Shown here piece after piece: positions 31,923-41,175 of a DNA stretch of 64,000 bases; the stretch's first letter is position 1, and each line of letters begins with the position of its first letter. Below the pieces are notes generated by a model. The model made no database searches. It saw nothing but the letters and a program-made list of their open reading frames with translations, and was not told where the DNA came from. The DNA is taken from assembly GCA_022494885.1 (NCBI GenBank), contig JAGVSM010004247.1, positions 124,001 through 188,000 of the forward strand. The letters are read 5' to 3'. Source of the DNA: Micrasema longulum. Lineage: Eukaryota > Arthropoda > Insecta > Trichoptera > Brachycentridae. The position numbers were made by a program, and so were the translations under genes.

Positions 31923-32676
31923 ACAAATTATCTTCTTTTTCTTCTTCTTTAGTCTTGTTCTCTCCACTGCTGGGTGGCGGATGGCGGCCTCTTCCGAACG
32001 TATCCATTCCTTCCTATCACCCGCTTTCATCATCCATATTTTACCGGCAATAGAGGCGATGTCGTCGACCCGTCTTTTCTGCGACCTTCCAACACTCCCT
32101 TTGTTTGCCCACGGTCTCCACTTTATTATTCTGGGTGTCCACCTGCCATCGTTTTGTCTCGCCGAGTGTCCTGCCCACTGCCATTTCAAGTTCGCTGCAC
32201 GATCCATGATATCCACGACTCCGGTTCGGCGCCTTATTTCTTCATTTCTTACTCTGTCTCTTAAGCTAGGGTTTCCTAGGACAGCGGTGCCCGTATCTTA
32301 ACGGTCGTAGTGAACGGTGATGCGGTGGACAGCCGTCGTAGTGGTGACTAGAGAATGGTTTTATTTTTTAACGGTGTTATCAACACCATTTTTATAGGAA
32401 ACCACTCTCTAGTCACCGTTACGACGGCTGTTAATCGCATTAATGTTCATTACGGCCGTTAAAATACGGACACCGCTGTCCTAGGAAACCCGAGCTTTAG
32501 ACATACACGGAGCATCTGTCTCTCCATGGATCGTTGTGTGCATTTTAATTTCTGGCTACTTTTCTGTGTTACAGACATGGTTTCTGGTCCGTTTGTCGTC
32601 ACCGGCAATATGCACGATATTTTGACTTGTCTTTTGAGGCATAAAGGGACTTCTTTATTATCAAAAATAATTCCAT
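31923..32676 (-). mobile_element. RTE-like LINE 3' fragment split by a palindromic MITE
   Basis: 32676-32497 on the minus strand reads ILPVTTNGPETMSVTQKSSQ and CTQRSMERQMLRV. After the MITE, 32263-31923 reads LRDRVRNEEIRRRTGVVD, LKWQWAGHSARQNDGRWT, PRIIKWRPWANKGSVGRSQK and RVDDIASIAGKIWM. The order (TYG.E.., QRSMER.ML.VSLRDR.RN..IR.RT, WAGH.AR..D.RW) is the hallmark of an RTE-type endonuclease-reverse transcriptase C-terminus common in insect genomes. It ends in an A-rich tail. Confidence 0.85.
32268..32492. mobile_element. 225-bp palindromic MITE with AGCT duplication
   Basis: The whole element is an imperfect palindrome. The left half GGGTTTCCTAGGACAGCGG through CGGTCGTAGTGAAC and TGACTAGAGAATGG is mirrored in the right half. 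AGCT flanks it (32264-32267, 32493-32496). The interrupted RTE protein resumes across it. It has no coding capacity. Confidence 0.9.
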
Positions 32677-32795
32677 TGACCACGCCCCTAATACGTCACG
32701 ATTCATGTTTATTTGTTCCTGACCACTCAAATTTGTTTAGAACATTGTCACGAATCTTGACGTCGTAATTATTAAGGCCAAACATGTTGCGTTTT
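32677..32795 (-). repeat. Dispersed repeat shared with 13.97 kb
   Basis: The reverse complement of CCACGCCCCTAATACG through CATGTTGCGTTTT matches 13970-14090. It abuts the 5' end of the truncated RTE fragment. Confidence 0.7.
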
Positions 32796-32835
32796 TCTAG
32801 CGACGTATTTTTATAAATTTCTTTTTTAAAATGAA

Positions 32836-33331
32836 GAGGTCTGTTCAGAATTTATCTAAATTTTATTCATAAAAACAACATTTATTGGAATACAATGAAA
32901 TGACACTGATCCCCTTCAAATTAGTCTCCTTGAGGGCCTACCGGATCGTGCTTTACTCTCCACTGATGAGCGGCCATCTTTGAAGCGGTTATACCACTCC
33001 TTTTTCTGTGTGCTGCCCATTGCTTCGTCTCCAAACACTTTTTTAATTTTGCGGATAGTTTCCACTTGAGAATCCCCAAGCTTTAAACACAATTTGATGC
33101 AGTAACGTTGTTCAACTTTTTCTGTCATTTTGTCAAAACTAAAATCCGACGATAATAGCGTACACGTGCTCACTCTTCAACGGCGTGGCAGCGACTGAGT
33201 GGCGCTGTGGTCGTGAAAAATTTGGCATGCGCACTAGGTATACCTACAAACGGCCATCTAAGTTCCGCCCTCAAAGCGTTATTTGTTTTGCCAATAAAAA
33301 TTATGGTCGGATACTTTTTGAACAGACCTCG
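32836..33331 (-). mobile_element. Short mariner derivative with N-terminal transposase remnant
   Basis: GAGGTCTGTTC at the left and GAACAGACCTC at the right (ending with G at 33331) are terminal inverted repeats; the right end is followed by TA. The minus strand encodes MTEKVEQRYCIKLCLKLGDS, IRKIKKVFGDEAMGST, WYNRFKDGRSSVESKA and RSGRPS, the HTH region of mariner transposases. The linker and the whole catalytic domain are gone, giving a 496-bp internally deleted derivative. Confidence 0.85.
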
Positions 33332-34796
33332 TATATATGAAAACGTATTCATAGACTGTAATATTTCCTCAGAGTAATAATGCGTCAAGCTATAGAGGAG
33401 CCCAAATGTAGGAAAACCATTCTATGACTATTGAGTATTAAGTTAGCTACAGTTTGCAGCATAACAATGGGCCGTACTCAGGTCGAGAATTGCCAAATGG
33501 ACATTAATTTGAATTGTAAATACTTTTAAATATGCACTTGTGTATTTATTATCGCAGGGTTATTGCAATTTATTTTTCTACAATTCGCTTATATTTATTT
33601 TACAAAACTGAAAATACACGTGTGTTTTTATTTTTTACATTTATTGAGATATAAATCCCAACTCCGTGGAACCGAAGTCCTGTGTTGAGTTTGTTTGTTT
33701 GTCCGTCACATCTCCGAAACGGCGATTCGTAGCGGCCTGAAATTTAGACACGTCATTTTAGATGCGATTTCAAGGTTAACATTGCTATTTTCGAGTAAAA
33801 TTTGAATCGACCTCTACTCGATAAAGACTCAAACTTTATATGGATGCCTAGTGCGGCCCCGACATATTGCCCGTAATCAACTGCCATGATCAACTGTAAT
33901 CATACTTTAATTCACAAATTTATCTCTTGAATTGAGAAAAAATTGTATCTGAAGTAAACATGTTGATATAAGGAAACTTTTTAAGCAACATAATACACGT
34001 GTCGGGACGTAAATGCCAAAAAACTATGTAAATTATGGGGAAAATATTCTAAATCAATTACCTGTAAAAACTGACTCCTTTAACACCTTTGACGCTCCCA
34101 TTGCTGCAACCAAACATACTGCAATTTACCATAGTCGATTTTTATTTATTATAACGTAAATATCCAAGTTATTTACGAACAAAGCCAAGCACAGCTACAA
34201 AAGCATCCGATCGAACCGTTATGTTTATGTTGTCAAAAAAAAAACAGAATGGCCACCAATTTGTTGTTAAGCAACAAACAAACATCGCTTGCGTATATTT
34301 GAGGATATTTCCCTATTGTTGATTATTTGACAGTTTCACGTCCGTCAATTTTGTCGCATCGCTTCAGTGTCTTGTCTGACGCCTGCGAACACTCCTTAAG
34401 AGCCGCATTTCTGGTGTCAGCGCTCAGCGCCCGGCACCTACCTCCGAGCCCCTTATATGCGCCACATCTGATTTCCCGTACATGGCGATACCGGTGCTGC
34501 TAGCTGCTGCGGACGCAGGAATGAGGAATTCGGTCCGAGCGCGTGGTACATTATGCCGTCAACTGTCAATATGGAAGTTGCCTCTTTCCGTAACTTCTGA
34601 TACATAAATTTACAAGTCCAATAAAAGTTGAAATGGCGAAACTGGTTTGTGATCACACAGCGCCCATGTTGACAGCGCTGAAAATCGCGCATTGATAAAG
34701 AATTTACTCGAAAATTTACGAGTAAGAATCAGTTTACATAATCATACTTTTGATCAGTTTAGTGTTTGAGGGGATCAGAATCATTACTATAGCTTT
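33332..34796. other. Stretch without a recognised gene
   Basis: 33640-33870 has a GTTTGTTTGTCCGTCACATC word typical of insect dispersed repeats, but no protein. 34360-34690 is GC-rich with many CpG. It carries a 42-codon plus frame from ATG 34481 (MAIPVLLAAADAGMRNSVRA...) and a longer minus frame, neither recognised. A host promoter or first exon is possible but unproven. Confidence 0.35.
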
Positions 34797-34845
34797 ATCA
34801 CAAATAACTATCGACGTGCTTAAAAACATGCTAAGCATTTGTTGA
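34797..34845 (+). repeat. TAGCTC-family MITE, left-end fragment
   Basis: ACAAATAACTATCGACGTGC and the following AAAACATGCTAAGCATTTG match the left end of the family. The rest is missing. Confidence 0.75.
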
Positions 34846-34879
34846 CCTGAGATTTGCTTGAACATTGCTTCCATTTCTC

Positions 34880-35065
34880 CGTTATATAGACGTCTAGACA
34901 TCTACAGAGCTTATGACCTGTCATTGGCTGGTTTAAGTGGCCACTTTACACACTGTGTAACATTCACCACACTACCCATATTTGAACATGTCTATTCCTT
35001 CAATTCTTTCACCTGCTGCTGTTTGTAAAGTTAAAGAGCTGAAACCTTTTTTTATGCGGCTATAA
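34880..35065 (+). repeat. Family Z repeat
   Basis: It contains the core ACAGAGCTTATGACCTG, GGTTTAAGTGGCCACTTTAC and the tail GAGCTGAAACCTTTT. Confidence 0.75.
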
Positions 35066-35483
35066 ATGTATTTTTGTTTTCTTTATATATCCTATGTTTT
35101 TATTTTTATTTTCATGTACTCGTATTTAAAACTATATAAACTCTTTTAAATAAACAACTAAAACAGTGTAAGTCACTCTCCAAGCACAAGAGTTAGTCTC
35201 TTTTTTTGGAGAGTTACAGTGATAACATTTACTAGATGTGTAAAAGTAGATATGTTTAGAATTTTACAAAAACATGTACTTTTTTTGCCAAAACCTCCTT
35301 TTATCTATATATAAAGGACAATGTTCGTATGTGTGTCCTGGATAAGATAAATAACTGCTTAACCGATTTACGTGTGGTTTTTTTGCATATTGATGAGCTT
35401 TGTCCTGTGTATTTTTAAAGCTCTTAATTTTTTAATGTGATCTGTAGGAAAAAAGTTTGTAGCGTAAATGTTATTCACCAGTA
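35066..35483. other. AT-rich stretch; word shared with 36.66 kb
   Basis: AACAGTGTAAGTCACTCTCC then AAGCACAAGAG (35164-35195) is the empty-site counterpart, in inverted orientation, of the sequence flanking the MITE at 36692. 35300-35420 has an AAGGACAATGTTCGTATGTG word of a common dispersed repeat type. Confidence 0.4.
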
Positions 35484-35957
35484 TCTCAGTCACAAATAAC
35501 TATCGACGTGCTTGAAAACATGCTAAGCATTTGAGCGACCACAATGAACAATAGTGAACATGCTTAAGTTATCGCAGTCATGAGTCAACGCGTGTGTAAT
35601 CTCTAAGTCAACGCTCGTGTCAGTTTGTTTTTTGTTTTCCTCGTAAATAAATACAGTTTACTGGCGAAAATCGGCGAAATGCATTTACAAAATAGTTAGA
35701 AGTATCTTGTACAATAAAGTGAAAATTAAATTACAATTACTATGGCGACTGCTTTTTTTTACATTTGGCTTGCCAACCGCGGCCACCGGCTAAATGCAAT
35801 AAATAGCGTGATAAATAATAAATTAAAATAGTTGTTTTGGAATATTTTCCATATTTACACCGGTGATATTGAAATATGTGATTGCGCAGTAGGGTTATAC
35901 GTCGCGAAACGTAAATATTTTGACATTTAGTATTAGGTGTTCACGGATGTTGCATTG
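35484..35957 (+). mobile_element. TAGCTC-family MITE, right-truncated
   Basis: CAG precedes TATCTCAGTCACAAATAA, then the full left and middle parts of the family follow to TTCACGGATGTTGCATTG. The right terminal repeat is missing. Confidence 0.85.
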
Positions 35958-35999
35958 AACTTAGTTTAATTTAGATTTATCAACTTTAGGTTAAAATGA

Positions 36000-36630
36000 T
36001 AAATGTTTTTTTAAAATTTTATTTTATTTTATTTGGGAAATCAACAGTTGTATATACATATTTTTAGTAAACAAACATATATAGTGTATAAACTCAGAAC
36101 TAATAACAGATTTCCACATAGTATACAAAGTTAGTAAAGAAAATATATTACATATCAAATAAATACATACAATTTATACAGATAAAAATGTTATTTTCAT
36201 GTACTCAATAATCAAAGATTTTTTAAATATTTATTTTAAGAACATTAAGTTACTGTAAATTGGGCGGGATAAGGACAAAAATGCTTGAAGAGAGGATAAG
36301 GAGGGGAGGGGAGATGTACATATTTATTATTATAATGTCTACTAAGTTACATAATACATTTTTAGTGTAAATTTTAAATCTGACAGAGTGATGTTTGTGT
36401 AATCTATATTTTTAAATTTTGTATTGTACATTGAAAAAGTCCTACGAAAAAAAGCATTTTTAACATACGATGTTTTACTTATTGGTACATGAAACAGGTG
36501 GTACCGTCTACAAATCATGGCTGGCACATGTATTGATATTAAACCAAGCAGCTCTGTGCAGTCAACCATTCCTGTCATAATTTTGTAAAGCAGTAGTTGG
36601 TCCGCACACACTCTGCGGTATTACAATCTA
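36000..36630 (-). mobile_element. CR1-like LINE 3' end
   Basis: The minus strand encodes ADQLLLYKIMTGMVDCTELL, SIHVPAMICRRYHLF and FRRTFSMYNTKF with the stop at 36342-36344. A long 3' UTR follows, ending AAATAAAATAAAATAAA near 36010. The same layout (ADQL.LY.....DC..LL) is found at 3880. Confidence 0.75.
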
Positions 36631-36691
36631 CTTGTATATATTTAGTTAATTAAAAAAAAAACACTACCTTTTGTGCTTGGAGGGTGACTTA

Positions 36692-36820
36692 TACCCGTAT
36701 GCAGAGACAAACCTTAAGGTGAGGAAAGTACATTCTGTTGTCTTCACCTTCGGGTTATTCTCTGCATTTGAAATTAGAATGTACATTCCTCACCTTAAGT
36801 TTTTTCTCTGCATACGGGTA
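36692..36820. mobile_element. 129-bp MITE with TTA duplication (Harbinger-like)
   Basis: The ends TACCCGTATGCAGAG and CTCTGCATACGGGTA are perfect inverted repeats continuing about 45 bp into the element. TTA flanks both sides (36689-36691, 36821-36823). The flanks join into GTGACTTACACTG, the same as the empty sequence at 35165-35180 in reverse. A TTA duplication suits PIF/Harbinger-type MITEs. Confidence 0.9.
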
Positions 36821-37041
36821 TTACACTGTTCTAGTTATTTAGTAATTTTAAGTTATGTTATTTCGAATACACATGAGAAAAAAATGCGAAATAACGAGAA
36901 AAACAGAAAATAACAATTAAGCAATACTAATTAAAATAGAATGCTATTTTTACTCGGGTTCAAATTTAAAAAAAAAATTACTTTGTTTTTATTTTGTGAT
37001 AACTTTTAATCTAAGGTTTTAATAGTTTTTAGTTCTATTAA

Positions 37042-37412
37042 CAAAAATACGTTTAAAGTTTTATTCCACTTTTTCCGGGTTTCGTCGTGACCGACATCGT
37101 CAGACTGGTGGGAGGATAAACAAACTTTATAATAAACAAGTTATATACAAGTGCAAGCAGGGGTTGTAAGTCATGATTCTATATAATTATGGAAATAAAA
37201 GAATTTAAATTAAAATCAAGTAAGTTCTCACGTTGTCACGTATCGCGTACCATTTCTTCGTTTCCATTGTGACCCACGTTTTGCAGGCCGCCGCGACGGC
37301 TTTCCTCGCTGCTGCAGAGTGCGAAAGACGAAAGTCCAGAGACGAAATCCGGTCACTGGTAATTTAAAAAAAAAAAAAAGTGGAATAAAACTATATACGT
37401 ATTTTTATTATT
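37042..37412. repeat. Inverted pair of hammerhead-like repeat ends (second subtype)
   Basis: The minus strand at 37115-37042 reads CTGACGA, T, stem GTCG-GTCA-CGAC, GAAA, CCCGG, AAAAAGTGGAATAAAAC and ACGTATTTTTGTT. The plus strand at 37370-37412 has the inverted partner AAAGTGGAATAAAACT and ACGTATTTTT. The CUGANGA, hairpin, GAAA order is again hammerhead-like. The exon-like segment 37287-37358 lies between them. Confidence 0.45.
37287..37358 (+). CDS. Exon-like 72-nt segment (tentative)
   Basis: A pyrimidine-rich tract ends in TTTTGCAG just before 37287, and GTAATTT follows 37358. Frame 0 is open for 24 codons: AAATAFLAAAECERRKSRDE then IRSL. It is GC-rich against AT-rich flanks. However, it lies between two inverted repeat ends and its 3' part (GACGAAATCCGG) resembles them, so it may be part of that element rather than a host exon. 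Confidence 0.2.
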
Positions 37413-37499
37413 ATAATTAAAATGCAGTTCCCCCTAGAAATGTCAATAGAAAAACTCAATAGTTTATTACGTTGGACTATAATTTTTTATAATATTATT

Positions 37500-37765
37500 G
37501 TCGGCCCGTGGTGTAATGGTCAGCGCGTTGGCCTGCCATACAAGAGATCTCGGGTTCGATTCCCGACATGGTTGATGTGAAATATTTATTTGAATGGGTG
37601 TTTTCACAATAGAATATTTCATAGTCCCTGGACTGGTACCTAAGGCGTAAGACTGATCATCTTACCTTCATGTAACAAAGATGATCCAGAACTCTACGAT
37701 TGGTGTACCAATGCAGTGCCCTATGCACCATTAGGTGCAGAAAGGGAACGATGATGATTAAAATA
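37500..37765 (+). repeat. SINE1, full-length-like
   Basis: The head is TCGGCCCGTGGTGTAATGG, with a GCC-type anticodon region CTGCCAT and the B box CGGGTTCGATTCCCG. The body has CATAGTCCCTGGACTGG and GCAGTGCCCTATGCACC, then a GATGATGATT tail. It has the same order as the copy at 28714-28450. Confidence 0.85.
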
Positions 37766-37816
37766 TATATATATTTTTTTTAAAATAAAAATAAATATTT
37801 GCGATCTTATAACTTA

Positions 37817-37966
37817 CGCAAATATTTAATCTTGAGGGCCATTTTCAACGAGTTGTAAATAATCAGTATTAGAAAATGGGAATCAAGTTGGGGTAGAGTG
37901 GGATTCGAACCACGGACTTTTGATCCGTGAGTCCGAGACACTAGCCACTGGACCACAACCCGATTT
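37817..37966 (-). repeat. SINE2, tRNA head plus body
   Basis: The minus strand head is CGGGTTGTGGTCCAGTGG, with the B box GTGGTTCGAATCCCACT. The body is AACTTGATTCCCATTTTC through GAAAATGGCCCTCAAGATT. Other copies are at 28373 (head only) and 42795-42941. Confidence 0.8.
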
Positions 37967-38023
37967 CCGATTATTTTAAAGCTTTCAGCTTAATGCAGGT
38001 ATGCAATAAATCAAGTCCATTGT

Positions 38024-38550
38024 TTATTTATTTATTTATTTAAACGCCTTTTAGGCTAAACCCATTGAGACTACATGTTGAGATCAGCTCTTGTGGGAGC
38101 TTATTTTTTATTTTTTTATTTATTAATTTACATTTTTGTACATAATGTTATTTGTACATTGGCGGGCTTATTGCCAAATGGCAATTTCTTCCAACCAACC
38201 AATAAAATAAAAGTTTTATTTTTATAATTCAAGTCACATAACATATTCAATAGAAAAAAAACATTAAAAAGCTAAAGATATATCAAAATAGAAATAAACG
38301 TATTTGTTTATAAATTACCTCAAATCAAAATAATTACTCAATAGGAAAAAGTAAAAAAGAGGAAAGAGGAAAAAAGAAAGGAGGAGAAGAGATTAAGGAA
38401 GAGAAAGGATATGTTTCTTCAGACGTGATTTAAACAGAGATAATGTAGTAACATCTTTGATGGTGGATGGGAGATGATTCCACAGTCGAGCCGCATGGAC
38501 ACTATATGAGTTAGAGAAGAAAGAGGAATTGTGGATGGGTATTCAGTTTC
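38024..38550 (-). mobile_element. LINE tails (family G) with ORF2 C-terminus
   Basis: 38024-38100 is a separate LINE 3' end (ATTT repeats, then CCTTTTAGGCTAAACCC). 38550 down to about 38101 on the minus strand encodes IPIHNSSFFSNSYSVHAARL, WNHLPSTIKDVTTLSLFKSR and a basic end. Its 3' UTR has TTGCCATTTGGCAATAAG. Related copies are at 60541-60990 and 14136. Confidence 0.7.
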
Positions 38551-39350
38551 AGTGCTGCAGAGCAGCGTTTATTTTATAATTAAAAAAAAATACACACAAG
38601 AATTTGTTACCCACTAAGTCTAAAGACTTTTCGGTGGGACACAATTTTTTTTTATGACAGGTTTATATTACATTTATTTTATTTATATTTTACAAATGTA
38701 TTTATAAACAGGCACTATAAAGTATCTAGAAGATATTTCTTCAGTTCTTTTTTTTTCATTTGAAGATCTTTCGTGCTAATGATGGTTTGTGGGAGATCAT
38801 TGAACAATCTTGGAACAACGCAATTTAATGTTCGCTCTCCGAAGTAATTTGTAATTCGGGGAACAAACACGGAGCCCTTAGTTTTTAATCTAGTGTTGTG
38901 AGTATGGGAAACTCTTTTTTTATATTCTGGATCAACAAAGTGATCTACAATCAATTTGTAGTCACAAAGTTGTTTTACCGGCAGTACATTACAGAATTTA
39001 AAATATACACCTTCGCCCATATGTTTCGCCTCACGGATTATGCTATCCGGTACAATCCCCTTCAACAGTCTCACCTGAATATCATAAATTTTACCCAGGT
39101 GAGACTTAAATAAATTATTAAGAGAGTGCCTTGAGAATTAGAACGAAGAGGTAAACCATGAACTGATAAGCGTTGACGCAAGTATATAGGAGCGTTAGTA
39201 CTATGAAGTACATTGAACAGAAGTACTTATTCCAACCATCAACAACCCTATTGCTCGGGAAATGCCTCCGTCGATTAAGATTGAATCTGGTTTTCTCCAG
39301 CCCGAGACTGTGGCCTCGAAGACGAGCATCTTGTTTAAGATTCTTCAACT
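38551..39350 (-). mobile_element. LINE H (CR1-like) ORF2 C-terminal region and 3' UTR
   Basis: The minus strand reads LRGHSLGLEKTRFNLNRR and NRVVDGWN (a CR1-clade C-terminal block). It continues into a second C-terminal domain: RLLKGIVPDSIIREAK, PVKQLCDYKLIVDHFV, GSVFVPRITNYFGERTLN and FNDLPQTI, with the stop at 38715. The 3' UTR runs to CAGTGCTGCAGAGCAGCG at 38555. Two frames are used, and whether the two C-terminal blocks belong to one element is unclear. Confidence 0.6.
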
Positions 39351-39395
39351 ACGACGCAATACCCGACAAAATCGTCTGTAGCTTCAAATAAAACA

Positions 39396-39818
39396 ATGGA
39401 TAACAAAAAAATATTGCATGGGCGATTAGACGATTTCGCAAGAAGACGCCTCGACTTTTCAAGGACGCCGAAGGCCAAACTGGCAACCATATTTCTCGAT
39501 CTCGTTTCTCAGAATGCCAGCATCTTATTAAGCCTTGTACAGATCATTGTTGATTCAACAGCTCTCGGTGTTGGCGTTGGCGTGGCTTTGATCATCCGCC
39601 GCTCTAGAGACAATTGTTTCCAGAATGCCACGCTGAGGACACGACCGCTCGAAGTTATGTCACCTGCGCATTCTAGATGTATAGACATTATGTGTCGTTG
39701 TTTATTTTGTTTGTATTACTACGTTCTTCTTCCTTTCGAAGCGGGATCCGGGAAACATGACCGCGGTCCCAATTTGGAACTAACACTTTGTTCCTTTACC
39801 GTCATAGAGAGAATCTAG
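39396..39818 (+). other. 140-codon open frame of unknown nature, partly repeat
   Basis: ATG at 39396 opens MDNKKILHGRLDDFARRRLD, then a hydrophobic stretch ASILLSLVQIIVDSTALGVG followed by VALIIRRSR, and ends at 39816-39818. It is GC-richer than its surroundings. The 3' part (about 39690-39860) is repeated in inverted orientation at 57075-57260, so at least that part is mobile DNA. The family was not recognised. Confidence 0.3.
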
Positions 39819-39860
39819 AATAAAGTTAATGTACTGAACATGTGCATTTGGTGACTGTAC
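39690..39860 (+). repeat. Dispersed repeat shared with 57.1 kb (inverted)
   Basis: TTGTTTGTATTACTACGTTC, then the CGGTCCCAATTTGG and TTCCTTTACCGTCAT words are matched by the reverse complement at 57110-57220. Confidence 0.7.
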
Positions 39861-39914
39861 ATATGGTGACTGTAAAAACTCTCAACGACAAAATCTATTT
39901 AAAAAAAAAAGAGT

Positions 39915-40010
39915 TTCAGTGCTGCGATTATGAACGGCCATCTTCATCGGTATATACTGAGACGGTATTAACTAATATCGATATTTATGTACGAAAGTGT
40001 GTATATTTAT
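39915..40010 (+). repeat. Terminal word of a dispersed element
   Basis: GCTGCGATTATGAACGGC, CATCTTCATCGGTATATAC and GAGACGGT are shared with 3.1, 10.55 and 42.0 kb (inverted at the latter). It may be an element end. Confidence 0.5.
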
Positions 40011-40024
40011 ATGAATTTTTTATC

Positions 40025-40330
40025 AGTTTCAGTGCTGCAGAGCAGCGTTTATTTTATAATTAAAAACTACATATAAGAATTTGTTACCCACTAAGTCCAA
40101 AGACTTTTCGGTGGGACACATTTTTTTTTTTGACAGGTTTATATTACATTTTTTTGATTTATATTTTACAAATTTATTCATAAACAGGCACTATAAAGTA
40201 TCTAGAAGATATTTCTTCAGTTCGTTTTTTTTCATTTGAAGATCTTTCACGTTAATGATGGTTTGTGGGAGATCATTGAACAATCTTGGAACAACGCAAA
40301 TTAATGTTTGCTCTCCGAAGTCATTTGTAA
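40025..40330 (-). mobile_element. LINE H 3' fragment, copy 2
   Basis: It matches 38551-38850: CAGTGCTGCAGAGCAGCG, the 3' UTR with GACTTTTCGGTGGGACAC and the last codons including FNDLPQTI. It is cut at 40330 by another LINE tail. Confidence 0.8.
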
Positions 40331-40814
40331 TTTTTTTTATTTATTTATTTATCCAATTTTACAATACGCCCAAGGGATAGGTGCGAAGGTTTTCACGGTC
40401 ACTGTTATCAATATTATGTATCTTTTTTGGGTGATACCGTGTATGTGGGATTTGATCCGACGTTTCGGCTCAAATCCAACATACACGGTATCACCCAAAA
40501 AAGATACATAATATCGCCCAAGGGATATTTACTAAAATTATACAGGTTAGTACAAACATAGTAATTAATTATTTTAAAAATAAACAATACTTTTTTTGCA
40601 TGATAAAAAAGAAAATAATATGGATATAAGAAATATGTTAACAACAATAAGAAGCATACTGCCATGCAAAATAAAAATGAAACTTTGCATAGTAAAAAAG
40701 AAAAAAATAAATAAATGGATATAATAAAAGTAATTGAATTTAAAAGCAAATTGTAAATAACTTGTAAAGAATTTAAACAAAAAAATGGTATTAACAAATT
40801 TATTATTATTATTA
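40331..40814 (-). mobile_element. AT-rich LINE tail hosting the palindromic insert
   Basis: On the plus strand, ATTT repeats are followed by CAATTTTACAATACGCCC and AAATTATACAGGTTAGTAC, a typical minus-strand LINE 3' UTR. No coding part is recognised. Confidence 0.45.
40380..40514. mobile_element. 135-bp insertion ending in a near-perfect palindrome, 13-bp duplication
   Basis: CGCCCAAGGGATA flanks it on both sides (40367-40379, 40515-40527). 40411-40514 folds back on itself: TATCTTTTTTGGGTGATACC pairs with its complement, the arms being about 43 bp around a loop near CCGACGTTTCGG. The host is a LINE tail. The 13-bp duplication suggests retroposition. No coding capacity is seen. Confidence 0.85.
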
Positions 40815-41175
40815 TTACTATGGATAACTTATATAGCGCCATTTTCGTAATAAAATACCTCAATGGCTTTTTACATAGTGATTCTATTGTTAAATTAATT
40901 TAATTGAAGCTTTTAAATTTGTAATTTAATTAAAACAATTTATTTTGTTGGCACATGCTACGGATTTATTCAAACGATTTAGAGAACGAGTGGGTTTTAA
41001 GTTTTTTCCGAAACATCACTTTACTTTTACAGCCTCGCACCTCTGCTGGGAGAGCATTCCATGCCATAGGGCCTGCGACCGCAAATGTGCGTTCACTAAA
41101 TTTAGTGCGCTGTTAGCGTTGAGGTATAATAACTTTTCCTCTCGCCGTAGCTGATCTAAGCGTGAGACGCTGTTA
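40815..41175 (-). mobile_element. L2/CR1-like LINE 3' end (family D), minus copy
   Basis: It is the reverse complement of the family D tail: CTTATATAGCGCCATTTTCG at the 3' end, then the coding region for KRTK.SERTFAVAGP.AW.AL and the START..RGK end near 41175. It is 5'-truncated. Confidence 0.85.

Noticed and set aside
37501..37572. Candidate tRNA gene (GCC anticodon-like loop, good B box)
   Set aside because: The acceptor stem does not close and the sequence continues into a SINE body shared with 28.45-28.71 kb.
39396..39818. Host membrane protein gene
   Set aside because: The 3' third is a dispersed repeat also found inverted at 57.1 kb, and no splice signals or family motif support a host gene; kept only as an unassigned open frame.
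40414..40863. 149-codon minus frame rich in L/I/F
   Set aside because: It is AT-driven, crosses the palindromic insertion and a LINE tail, and has no conserved motif.
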